Below are positions 1 through 6,389 of a stretch of DNA of 6,389 bases, piece by piece (positions within the stretch are counted from its first letter, which is position 1; each line of letters starts with the position of its first letter). The notes under the pieces were generated by a model that had not been told where the DNA came from, did not search any database, and saw only the letters and a list, made by a program, of their open reading frames with translations. The DNA lies in the NCBI GenBank assembly GCA_946997275.1, contig CAMPUN010000073.1, positions 1-6,389 of the forward strand. The letters run 5' to 3'. This stretch comes from an uncultured Porphyromonas sp. (GTDB lineage: Bacteria; Bacteroidota; Bacteroidia; Bacteroidales; Porphyromonadaceae). The translations under genes and the position numbers were made by a program.

Positions 1-586
1 GGGCTAGTCGCTCCTCGAGCTTGCTCCGAAGGTCTGTGATGCGGCTCTGCTCGTAAGGATCAACCTCCGCGAGCAAAGCGGCAATGCGATCTAGCTTCTC
101 TACAAAGATGCGCTCGAGCGATGCGCCCTCTTGCTCTCTAAAAGCGTTGAATTGGTCAATCGCCTCCCCGATAGCTTGGCTCAGTAGCTGCATATCTTCG
201 TCGGTAAGAGGCGTCTCGCCTTGCTCTACGATAACGCCTGGGTAGCTAAGCAAGAGACGTGTCAGATCTTCGGGCTGAGGAATGCCTTCGGCCTCTATAG
301 CGCTATGGATCTGATCGTAGTAAGCACGGAGGAGGGGTGCATTGACCTGCACCTGAGGGGAGGCGCCTAGCGAATTATCGGCCGTGCGAATGGTTACGTC
401 GACCTTGCCTCTGAAGAGTGCGGGAATCAAGATGCCACGAAGCTCTATCTCTCGGTCTCGTAGGATGGAAGGGAGTCGGAGCGAGAGGTCGAGCTGCTTG
501 CTATTGACGGAGCGGATTGAGACCTCGTAGGTGACACCCTCTAGGAGTAGCTGACTGCTACCATATCCTGTCATGGAGTAAATCAT
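1..586 (-). CDS. yicC: YicC/YloC family endoribonuclease, 5' part (runs off the left edge)
   Basis: The first 195 residues of a protein whose family is usually about 290 long; the C-terminal DUF1732 region is cut by the window edge. The N-terminus MIYSMTGYG is the hallmark of the YicC family and fixes the start at 586. Other family signatures are IRSVNSKQLDL (residues 24-34), the RGKV block (59-62) and the REQEGASL block (150-157), which leads into the long helical region. Known of the family: E. coli YicC and B. subtilis YloC are endoribonucleases, and YicC has been linked to decay of the small RNA RyhB; a cytoplasmic RNA-turnover role is therefore inferred. No Shine-Dalgarno is seen before the ATG, as is normal in Bacteroidota. 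It lies downstream of secA on the same strand, but a terminator and a candidate promoter in the 117-bp gap suggest separate transcription. In many bacteria yicC is followed by gmk; that position is outside the window. Family assignment is firm; substrate is unknown. Confidence 0.95.
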   Translation of the reverse strand, partial: MIYSMTGYGSSQLLLEGVTYEVSIRSVNSKQLDLSLRLPSILRDREIELRGILIPALFRGKVDVTIRTADNSLGASPQVQVNAPLLRAYYDQIHSAIEAEGIPQPEDLTRLLLSYPGVIVEQGETPLTDEDMQLLSQAIGEAIDQFNAFREQEGASLERIFVEKLDRIAALLAEVDPYEQSRITDLRSKLEERLA

Positions 587-613
587 AGTCTTACGCTGTG
601 TGGGGGATCAAAG

Positions 614-621
614 CAAAGGTA
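614..621 (-). promoter_or_regulatory. Candidate Bacteroidota -7 promoter element for yicC
   Basis: Read on the minus strand this is TACCTTTG, a full match to the Bacteroidota sigma-ABfr -7 consensus TAnnTTTG. It ends 27 nt before the yicC ATG, giving a predicted leader of roughly 20 nt. No clear TTG-type -33 element is visible 17-23 nt further upstream. That weakens the call, although -33 boxes are often poorly conserved in this phylum. The same six fixed bases occur by chance about once per 4 kb per strand, and two other matches occur inside coding sequence in this window, so position in the intergenic gap is the main support. Confidence 0.5.
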
Positions 622-633
622 GCGTACACTACC
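618..633. promoter_or_regulatory. 16-bp near-perfect palindrome overlapping the yicC -7 element (possible operator)
   Basis: The minus strand reads GGTAGTGTACGCTACC. Seven of the eight half-site positions pair symmetrically about the central TA; the only exception is a T/G pair. Its right arm contributes the TACC of the proposed -7 element, so a protein bound here would cover the promoter. It has no T-tract and is separate from the secA terminator hairpin, so it does not look like a second terminator. Operator function is inference; it could be a chance palindrome. Confidence 0.35.
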
Positions 634-654
634 TATTGGCTTTTTGGGAAATAG

Positions 655-690
655 CAAAAAGGGGCAAAGCTTTTTGCCAAAGCCTGCCCC
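655..690 (-). terminator. Rho-independent terminator of secA
   Basis: On the minus strand, starting 13 nt past the secA stop codon, an outer stem GGGGCA/TGCCCC (690-685 with 666-661) encloses a small internal bulge. Inside it is a second stem GCTTT/AAAGC closed by a GGCAA loop. The hairpin is followed directly by five T residues (660-656). The GC-rich base and the U-tract fit an intrinsic terminator ending the secA transcript before the yicC promoter. The U-tract is short, so some read-through into yicC is possible. Confidence 0.8.
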
Positions 691-703
691 TATATGATGA
701 TGC

Positions 704-3700
704 CTAGGCGTTGCGCCCGTGACAATTCTTATACTTCTTACCGCTACCGCAAGGGCATGGGTCGTTGCGACCGATCTTTTGCTCCTTGACGATAGGCTGA
801 GCCTTAGGCTGTGAAGCCTGTGTGGCGGCTTGTCCAGCTTGACGCTGCGCCTCCTGCTGACTGGCGATCTCGTCCTTGGTCTCACGATACTGGCTACGGT
901 CCGTGCGTCGCTCGGTCTGAGCCTCACGAACGGAGAGACTAGAGCCGGTCTCATCATTTTCGGGTAGCGGGATACGGCCACGCGTGAGAATGGTCGCGGT
1001 CTTGCGATTGAGCCCGTCAAGCATGTCGCTAAAGAGGTCGTAAGACTCTAACTTGTAGATGAGGAGCGGGTCCTTGTTCTCGTAGCTAGCGTTTTGCACG
1101 GAGTTGCGCAGCTCGTCCATCTCACGGAGGTGCTCCTTCCAGGCGTCATCCAGGGTGTAGAGCATGATCGTCTTGTGGAACTCCTTGACGATGCTCTTGC
1201 CCTCGGTGCGGTCTGCCTCGGCGAGGTCGCAAGGGATGTTGTACACCTTATTACCATCCGTGATCGGTATGATGATACGCTTGAACTTGTCGCCCTGCGT
1301 CTCGTAGAGGTTGTGCAGGATCGGATAAGCGACCGTGGCGATCTTCTCGCCCTTGTGGTTGAGTGCCTGATAGACTGTCTCGAAGGTTTTGTCAACCACC
1401 TCATTCGTATGAGCCGACTTAAAGGACTCTGGTGTGAACTCAGTCTCTACGGCTAGTATCGAGAGGAGCTCATTGCGGAAGCCCTCGTAGTCGTCTGCCT
1501 CCTTATTCTTATTGACAATCGCCTCGGTCACGTCGTAGAGCATGTTGAGCACGTCCATACCGATGCGCTCGCCCATCAAGGCGTGGCGACGCTTCTCGTA
1601 GATACCCTTACGCTGTGAGTTCATCACATCATCGTACTCTAGGAGGCGCTTACGGATACCGAAGTTGTTCTCCTCGACCTTCTTCTGCGCACGCTCCACA
1701 GAGTTGCTGAGCATCTTGTTCTCAAGAGCTTCACCTTCACCAAAGCCCATACGATCCATTAGCGAAGCAATACGATCGCTCGCAAAGAGTCGCATCAAGT
1801 GATCCTCTAGCGAGATAAAGAAAACAGAGCTACCGGGGTCTCCCTGACGACCAGCACGACCACGCAACTGTCTATCCACACGGCGTGACTCATGTCGCTC
1901 GGTACCGATGATGGCGAGTCCACCAGCCTCTCGCACCTCTGGCGAAAGCTTGATATCAGTACCACGACCCGCCATGTTGGTTGCGATAGTTACGGTGCCT
2001 GACTGACCAGCCTGAGCGACGATGTCAGCCTCCTTCTGGTGTAGCTTAGCATTGAGCACCTGGTGGGGGATCTTGCGCAACGAGAGCATACGACTGAGCA
2101 GCTCACTGATGTCGACCGAAGTCGTACCTACTAGCACTGGACGACCAGCCGCTATGAGGCGCTCGATCTCCTCTATGACCGCATTGTACTTCTCGCGAGC
2201 CGTCTTATAGATACGGTCGTTCTGATCATCACGGATGACGGGGCGATTGGTCGGGATGACCACCACGTCAAGCTTGTAGATGTCCCAAAACTCTCCCGCC
2301 TCGGTCTCAGCCGTACCGGTCATACCAGCCAGTTTGTGGTACATACGGAAGTAGTTTTGCAGGGTAATGGTTGCAAAGGTCTGCGTAGCCGCCTCGACCT
2401 TGACGCGCTCCTTAGCCTCGATAGCCTGGTGCAGACCGTCTGAGTAGCGACGGCCATCCATGAGACGACCGGTCTGCTCATCGACGATCATCACCTTATT
2501 GTCTATCACCACATACTGGTCATCACGCTCGAAGAGAGCGTAAGCCTTAAAGAGCTGATTGACCGTGTGGACACGCTCGCTCTTGATCGCATAGTTGGTG
2601 ATGAGCTCGTCCTTCTTAGCAGCATACTCAGAGGGAGCAAGTCCCTCGCCCTCCAACTCTGCCAACTGAGAGGCAATGTCTGGAAGGACGAAGAAAGAGG
2701 CATCCTCTGCGCCCTTCGAAAGCATCTCGATACCCTTATCGGTGAGGGTGATGCTATTCATCTTCTCGTCAATGACAAAGTAAAGCGGATCTGTGACGAC
2801 GTGCATCTGGCGCATATTCTCCGCCATATAGATCTCCTCGGTCTTGAGCATAGAGGCTTTGATGCCTGGCTCGCTGAGGAACTTGATGAGAGGCTTGTAC
2901 TTAGGCAGTCCCTTGAAGACACGGAAGAGGAGAAGAAAGCCCTCGTCGATCTCTTTCTTGTCCTCACTCGCTATCTTCTTCTTTGCCTCTACGAGCAACT
3001 TAGAGACTAAATCTTTCTGAGCGTTGACCACCTTCTCGACATTGGGCAGGTACTCCTCAAAGAGCTGATCCTCTCCCTGAGGCGTAGGACCAGATATGAT
3101 CAGAGGCGTACGGGCATCATCGATAAGGACCGAGTCCACCTCATCCACAATGGCGTAGTTGTGCGGACGCTGGACGAGGTCTGAGGGCGCTGTCGCCATG
3201 TTGTCTCTCAGGTAGTCGAAGCCGAACTCATTATTCGTACCGAAAGTGATGTCCGCATTGTAAGCTTTGCGACGGCCCTCGCTATTAGGCTTGTGCTTGT
3301 CGATACAGTCGACGCTCAGCCCGTGGAACATATAGAGCGGTCCCATCCACTCGGAGTCACGCTTAGCCAGATAGTCATTGACCGTGACCACATGGACACC
3401 ATTACCTGGTAGTGCATTGAGGAAGACTGGCAGAGTAGCGACGAGCGTCTTACCTTCACCTGTCGCCATCTCGGCTATCTTACCCTTGTGCAGTACGACA
3501 CCACCGATGAGCTGTACTTTGTAATGTACCATATCCCAGGTGATCTCGTTACCTCCTGCTACCCAGTGGTTGTGGTAGATCGCTTTGTCGCCATCGATCT
3601 CCACGAAGTCGTGGTCTATCGATAGATCTCTATCCATCTGCGTGGCAGTGACGACGATCTGCTCATTATTGGCAAAGCGTCGTGCGGTCTCCCTGACAAT

Positions 3701-4036
3701 AGAAAAAGCCGTGGGGAGAATTTCGTCGAGCTTGACCTCGATCTTCTCCAGGACCTCCTTCTCTATCTTATCAATCTTAGACCAAGCCTCCTCACGGGCG
3801 TCTATGTCGAGATCCTCGATGCCCTCTTTGAGCTTAGCTATCTCTGCACGCTCCGAGGCAACGTACTCGTTGATCTCGTTGCGCAGCTGTTGTGTTCGAT
3901 CTCTCAGAGCATCATCGCTGAGAGCTTGTATGGAGGGTTCGACCTCCTCAATCTTCTTAATGTAAGGTGTTATCTCCTTGAGGTCTCGCTGAGACTTACT
4001 ACCAAAGAGCTTTGTGATGATATTACTGAGAGCCAT
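704..4036 (-). CDS. secA: Protein translocase subunit SecA
   Basis: Complete 1,110-residue ATPase motor that drives unfolded preproteins through SecYEG at the inner membrane. Visible in order: N-terminal helix with [13 protein letters not shown] (8-20); Walker A GEGKT (193-197); [12 protein letters not shown] (219-230); [15 protein letters not shown] (264-278); the DEAD-type [13 protein letters not shown] (297-309); [13 protein letters not shown] (572-584); [11 protein letters not shown] (685-695); [15 protein letters not shown] (722-736); the helical wing/scaffold [12 protein letters not shown] (798-809) and [12 protein letters not shown] (966-977). A low-complexity Q/E/A-rich linker (about 1030-1085) precedes the zinc-binding tail [13 protein letters not shown], with C1094, C1096, C1105 and H1106 all present. 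It is about 200 residues longer than E. coli SecA (901), through extra blocks near 58-100, 122-166 and 340-410 plus the long linker; such blocks are usual in Bacteroidota. The start matches the family N-terminus; no Shine-Dalgarno is seen. The preceding gene stops 11 nt upstream with tandem TAA codons, so secA is probably co-transcribed with it. Nothing is missing or frameshifted. Confidence 0.99.
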   Translation of the reverse strand: MALSNIITKLFGSKSQRDLKEITPYIKKIEEVEPSIQALSDDALRDRTQQLRNEINEYVASERAEIAKLKEGIEDLDIDAREEAWSKIDKIEKEVLEKIEVKLDEILPTAFSIVRETARRFANNEQIVVTATQMDRDLSIDHDFVEIDGDKAIYHNHWVAGGNEITWDMVHYKVQLIGGVVLHKGKIAEMATGEGKTLVATLPVFLNALPGNGVHVVTVNDYLAKRDSEWMGPLYMFHGLSVDCIDKHKPNSEGRRKAYNADITFGTNNEFGFDYLRDNMATAPSDLVQRPHNYAIVDEVDSVLIDDARTPLIISGPTPQGEDQLFEEYLPNVEKVVNAQKDLVSKLLVEAKKKIASEDKKEIDEGFLLLFRVFKGLPKYKPLIKFLSEPGIKASMLKTEEIYMAENMRQMHVVTDPLYFVIDEKMNSITLTDKGIEMLSKGAEDASFFVLPDIASQLAELEGEGLAPSEYAAKKDELITNYAIKSERVHTVNQLFKAYALFERDDQYVVIDNKVMIVDEQTGRLMDGRRYSDGLHQAIEAKERVKVEAATQTFATITLQNYFRMYHKLAGMTGTAETEAGEFWDIYKLDVVVIPTNRPVIRDDQNDRIYKTAREKYNAVIEEIERLIAAGRPVLVGTTSVDISELLSRMLSLRKIPHQVLNAKLHQKEADIVAQAGQSGTVTIATNMAGRGTDIKLSPEVREAGGLAIIGTERHESRRVDRQLRGRAGRQGDPGSSVFFISLEDHLMRLFASDRIASLMDRMGFGEGEALENKMLSNSVERAQKKVEENNFGIRKRLLEYDDVMNSQRKGIYEKRRHALMGERIGMDVLNMLYDVTEAIVNKNKEADDYEGFRNELLSILAVETEFTPESFKSAHTNEVVDKTFETVYQALNHKGEKIATVAYPILHNLYETQGDKFKRIIIPITDGNKVYNIPCDLAEADRTEGKSIVKEFHKTIMLYTLDDAWKEHLREMDELRNSVQNASYENKDPLLIYKLESYDLFSDMLDGLNRKTATILTRGRIPLPENDETGSSLSVREAQTERRTDRSQYRETKDEIASQQEAQRQAGQAATQASQPKAQPIVKEQKIGRNDPCPCGSGKKYKNCHGRNA

Positions 4037-4047
4037 AAAGTGGTTTA

Positions 4048-5601
4048 TTATTTCTGATTGAATAGGATAAAGAGTGGCGTGCCGTCAGCGCTCATCGGCT
4101 GAGGGACACAGAGTAGGTATGCGAGCGAAGGTGCGACCGCATCATAGGATATAGGCTCCGTAAGCCTTTGCGAAGCTACACCTGGAGCCATTAGGATAAA
4201 AGGAGCTGAGACATGTCTCTGCCTCTGCTGATCAGTGCCTTGCTTCTCTCCAGCCACCACTGCAAAGGGAGCTAGAGCCAGTAGCACATCGCCCGCATAG
4301 CTACGATAGCTGTGCGAGTACAGAGGCTTAGCCCAGGCAGGCTGTGACAGCCCCCTCTGTAGTTGATATGCAGGGATTGCCCCGATGACACCTTCCATCT
4401 CGGATACAAAAGTAGCAAGATTATTGCTCATATCCTGCATATCCACCTTCTTATCTGCTATCTCCTTCTTATTTAGATGGAGCGTCTGATGGCTGTAGGC
4501 GATGACCCAGTCGTTGCGCCCATAGATCGCTGAGAGGTAGAGATTGGCCAGTGCAATACATTTGGCAGGGTCAAAGGTGACGACCGAACGACGAGAAGGA
4601 GTCTTCGGCTGAGCTAAGTTCGCCACAGGAACTCCGATGATGTTAAGCGCGTAATGGTCTGTGCCGTACAACTCTTGTAGCAGAGCCGTGGTCTGCTGTA
4701 CCTGCTCATTGAGCCGAGCGTAGGCATCCTGCTGCTCTGGCGAATAGTCCGCATAGGCGACCCCACGAGCGCCCACCTCCAGGTCTAAGACCATAACGAT
4801 GAGCGTAGGCGACGTGCGACGCGCCTTGTGAGCGTAGCGTATGAACTCCTTGGACAAGTCGGTGATCACATCATTGGCAAAAGGAGAGGTCAAGAGGTCG
4901 CTCATACGCCAAGCGCCCTCGAAGGTATGCGCAAAGCTACCCTCCTTCGCGCCTTTCGCAAGAGGCTTCCAAATGGTTGGTGTCGTGCGTCCGCCCAGCA
5001 TGCGCTGCTCATTGTTTGCCTTAAGAGCCAGAGCAGGCAGACCGCCATAGAAGTTAGTCGTAGCCCACCAGCCGTTATGCTTGTCGATCCATATAGCGCC
5101 TTCAGCGTCGTGCCCCGCCACAGCAATGGCATCGTTGGCACGGCTCGCTATCGCATAGACAATCGCATCGCCTTGAGAAGAGCCTCTGAGTACGTCTGTG
5201 AGAAGTTCGCTGCGCAAGGCACCTGCGGGAGCAAGCTGCTCTGCGCTGTTGATGCCCCGATAGTCTCTATTGGCAAAGGTAGACTCCGACCGCTGTGTCA
5301 CTGCATCATAGCGCTCAGCTTGGTACACGCCATGTATCTCTGGCATAGCACCAGCAGAGAGCGAGGCCAGTCGCGCCACCTCGTCTAGCAATGGATATGG
5401 ATAGCGAATGTCAGGCGCCACGGTCCCCTGCTTCATTACCCAGTTCAATCCGTTGCTTCCCCACCCTGCTCGATAACTATCCAGCAGGTCAGTGCGCAGC
5501 CCCTTGACATAGATCTGCACCAGTATGTCAGGTCTTGCGCGCTGTGCGGAGAGTGCCAGTGGCAAGGTCAATGCGAGGAGTAAATAGCGAATAGATCTCA
5601 T
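4048..5601 (-). CDS. Exported alkaline phosphatase-superfamily protein, probably catalytically inactive
   Basis: A 517-residue protein with a Sec signal peptide: MRSIR, a hydrophobic [11 protein letters not shown] core, likely cleavage after LSA-19. It is predicted to be periplasmic or surface-located; no lipobox. The overall layout follows PafA-like alkaline phosphatases: the start [15 protein letters not shown] (26-40), [14 protein letters not shown] (80-93), the mid-domain [12 protein letters not shown] (162-173), the helix [15 protein letters not shown] (287-301) and the C-terminal [13 protein letters not shown] (463-475) to [12 protein letters not shown] (486-497). By eye alignment to PafA, the metal ligand Asp38 is Lys33, the nucleophile Thr79 falls on Asp73/Glu74, the ligands Asp305/His309 fall on Leu274/Ala278, and the Asp352-His353 pair is Val-Pro (324-325). 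Only the last ligand His486 may survive as His463. It is therefore probably a pseudoenzyme: a binding or structural protein rather than a phosphatase. The frame is intact, so this is not a decaying pseudogene. Its ATG overlaps the upstream stop by ATGA, and it ends 11 nt before secA. Function unknown; the fold assignment is fairly sure, the loss of catalysis inferred. Confidence 0.85.
   Translation of the reverse strand: MRSIRYLLLALTLPLALSAQRARPDILVQIYVKGLRTDLLDSYRAGWGSNGLNWVMKQGTVAPDIRYPYPLLDEVARLASLSAGAMPEIHGVYQAERYDAVTQRSESTFANRDYRGINSAEQLAPAGALRSELLTDVLRGSSQGDAIVYAIASRANDAIAVAGHDAEGAIWIDKHNGWWATTNFYGGLPALALKANNEQRMLGGRTTPTIWKPLAKGAKEGSFAHTFEGAWRMSDLLTSPFANDVITDLSKEFIRYAHKARRTSPTLIVMVLDLEVGARGVAYADYSPEQQDAYARLNEQVQQTTALLQELYGTDHYALNIIGVPVANLAQPKTPSRRSVVTFDPAKCIALANLYLSAIYGRNDWVIAYSHQTLHLNKKEIADKKVDMQDMSNNLATFVSEMEGVIGAIPAYQLQRGLSQPAWAKPLYSHSYRSYAGDVLLALAPFAVVAGEKQGTDQQRQRHVSAPFILMAPGVASQRLTEPISYDAVAPSLAYLLCVPQPMSADGTPLFILFNQK
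5598..5601 (-). other. ATGA stop-start overlap (translational coupling)
   Basis: The TGA of the membrane-anchored DUF4105 gene and the ATG of the phosphatase-like gene share bases in the four-nucleotide ATGA. No Shine-Dalgarno precedes this start, so re-initiation by ribosomes ending the upstream gene is the likely route. It supports one operon and matched amounts of the two proteins. Confidence 0.8.
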
Positions 5602-6389
5602 CTGCGCTCTGTTTGTCGTTTAGAATAGGTCAGATAGGCTACCGAGAGAAGTGCCGAGTGAATGGCGAGCAAGATGATGGGCAGCGAACTAGTCTGCACA
5701 GCACAAGCGACCAAGATGAGGAAGAGCGCTACTGCCAATGCATTTACCGAGTGAAAGTAGCGTGCGATGCGCTGAGCCTTGCCTCCCCTCCCCAAGGCAA
5801 ACCAAGCCAAGAGCAGGAGCGGATGAAAGACCAGCAAGTTGTAGTTCGGATCGGTGCAGGGATGTATCGAGACGAAGGTTAGGAAGCTCAAGATGAAGCC
5901 CGCACAAGCGTAGGCCGTCATCATTAAAGGTATCCAGTAGCGACTACGACGCAAGTAGCACAGCACGCCTGAGACGACTAATAAGAGCGAGAACAATACG
6001 ACAGGCTCTTGCCACCAATGAGCCACAGGCTGTGGAGCTGGTGTCGGTGTCTCATAGACGATCCGATTGCTCACGAGAGGCTTCGCACCTGTCGGAGTGA
6101 CCAGTGTCGCTTGCTGCAAGAGACGATCCATCTCCATCGGTAGGAAGAGCCGATCCTCGACCGTCATAGTCGTGTCGGCTGGCGCTCCCAAGGCTAGCTG
6201 CGTACCGAGACGATACCACGGGTGGTAATCCGCATAAGCATCGATGAGACTGCGTAGAGACTCCTCCTTCGCCACTTGAGGTAGCTCTATGCGCCACCCC
6301 TTAGGGAGCGTTTGCTTGACAATAGAATATGGTCGTGTAGCACAGTTGTCAAAGGCGAAGTTGTAGAGGTAGTACTTATTCTCCTCCTT
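5598..6389 (-). CDS. DUF4105 (Lnb N-terminal periplasmic domain) protein with five C-terminal membrane helices, 3' part
   Basis: The reading frame is open to the right edge and gives the last 263 residues; the start lies outside the window. A GTG at 6275 lies in frame but cuts into the conserved domain, so it is not the start. The visible N-terminal part carries the DUF4105 signature FAFDNCATRP (residues 11-20 of the fragment, with the conserved NCAT at 15-18), followed by LGAPADTT and FLP motifs. The conserved histidine of the family would lie upstream, out of view. After a proline-rich spacer (TPTPAPQP) come five hydrophobic helices at about 129-145, 152-175, 184-199, 213-230 and 236-254. 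The positive loops LRRSRY and GRGGKAQR and the tail SKRQTERR fall alternately, placing the DUF4105 domain in the periplasm and the C-terminus in the cytoplasm. Known of the family: widespread in Bacteroidota, no agreed biochemical role; the invariant Cys and His suggest a cysteine-hydrolase-like fold, which is inference. It is the first visible gene of the operon with the phosphatase-like gene and secA. Confidence 0.85.
   Translation of the reverse strand, partial: KEENKYYLYNFAFDNCATRPYSIVKQTLPKGWRIELPQVAKEESLRSLIDAYADYHPWYRLGTQLALGAPADTTMTVEDRLFLPMEMDRLLQQATLVTPTGAKPLVSNRIVYETPTPAPQPVAHWWQEPVVLFSLLLVVSGVLCYLRRSRYWIPLMMTAYACAGFILSFLTFVSIHPCTDPNYNLLVFHPLLLLAWFALGRGGKAQRIARYFHSVNALAVALFLILVACAVQTSSLPIILLAIHSALLSVAYLTYSKRQTERR

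Noticed and set aside
583..1020. Minus-strand open frame of 145 codons spanning the secA 3' end and the secA-yicC gap
   Set aside because: It is Arg/Ser-rich, out of frame with secA, and reads through the terminator and promoter region; not a gene.
2567..3010. Plus-strand open frame of 147 codons opposite secA
   Set aside because: It is antisense to well-conserved SecA sequence and looks like a composition-driven shadow.
4407..4414. Minus-strand TACTTTTG, a match to TAnnTTTG inside the phosphatase-like gene, as a possible secA promoter
   Set aside because: It lies about 370 nt before the secA start inside coding sequence, has no -33 element at the right distance, and matches at about the rate expected by chance.
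5274..5281. Minus-strand TACCTTTG inside the phosphatase-like gene, identical to the yicC -7 candidate
   Set aside because: It is in the middle of a coding region with no gene start downstream nearby and no -33 element; taken as a chance match.
4828..5388. Plus-strand open frame of 186 codons opposite the phosphatase-like gene
   Set aside because: The predicted protein has no recognisable domain or signal, and lies antisense to a gene with clear family features; it is a shadow frame.
5598..6275. A 225-residue version of the DUF4105 protein starting at GTG 6275
   Set aside because: The frame stays open upstream to the window edge and encodes the conserved NCAT region there, so the true start is further right, outside the window.

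Overview
The window reads as a piece of a Bacteroidota chromosome, most likely Porphyromonas or a close relative. Three things point there. The SecA is about 1,110 residues long, carrying the large insertions and the '[15 protein letters not shown]' stretch typical of Bacteroidota SecA. There are no Shine-Dalgarno sequences before the visible starts. A Bacteroidota-type -7 promoter element (TAnnTTTG) lies before yicC. Species cannot be assigned from the sequence alone. All genes lie on the minus strand, so the genetic reading order runs from the right end of the window to the left.

Reading order. (1) 6389-5598: the 3' part of a gene for a DUF4105 ('Lnb N-terminal periplasmic domain') protein with five C-terminal membrane helices; its start is outside the window. 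(2) 5601-4048: an exported 517-residue protein with the alkaline phosphatase (PafA-like) fold but almost none of its catalytic residues. (3) 4036-704: secA, complete, the ATPase motor of the Sec translocon. (4) 690-655: a rho-independent terminator. (5) 633-614: a near-perfect 16-bp palindrome overlapping a -7 promoter element. (6) 586-1: the 5' two thirds of a yicC-family endoribonuclease gene, running off the left edge.

Genes 1-3 look like one transcription unit. The first two overlap by ATGA, and only 11 nt separate the second from secA. The operon promoter is beyond the right edge. The two upstream products carry or imply export signals and act in the envelope, so SecA is co-expressed with two envelope proteins of unknown function. 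yicC seems to be a separate unit, behind the secA terminator with its own promoter.

The only gap of any size is 587-703 (117 bp), fully described by the terminator, palindrome and promoter entries. I saw no tRNA, rRNA, CRISPR, insertion sequence or plus-strand gene. The least ordinary item is the apparent pseudo-phosphatase next to secA; the rest is housekeeping.
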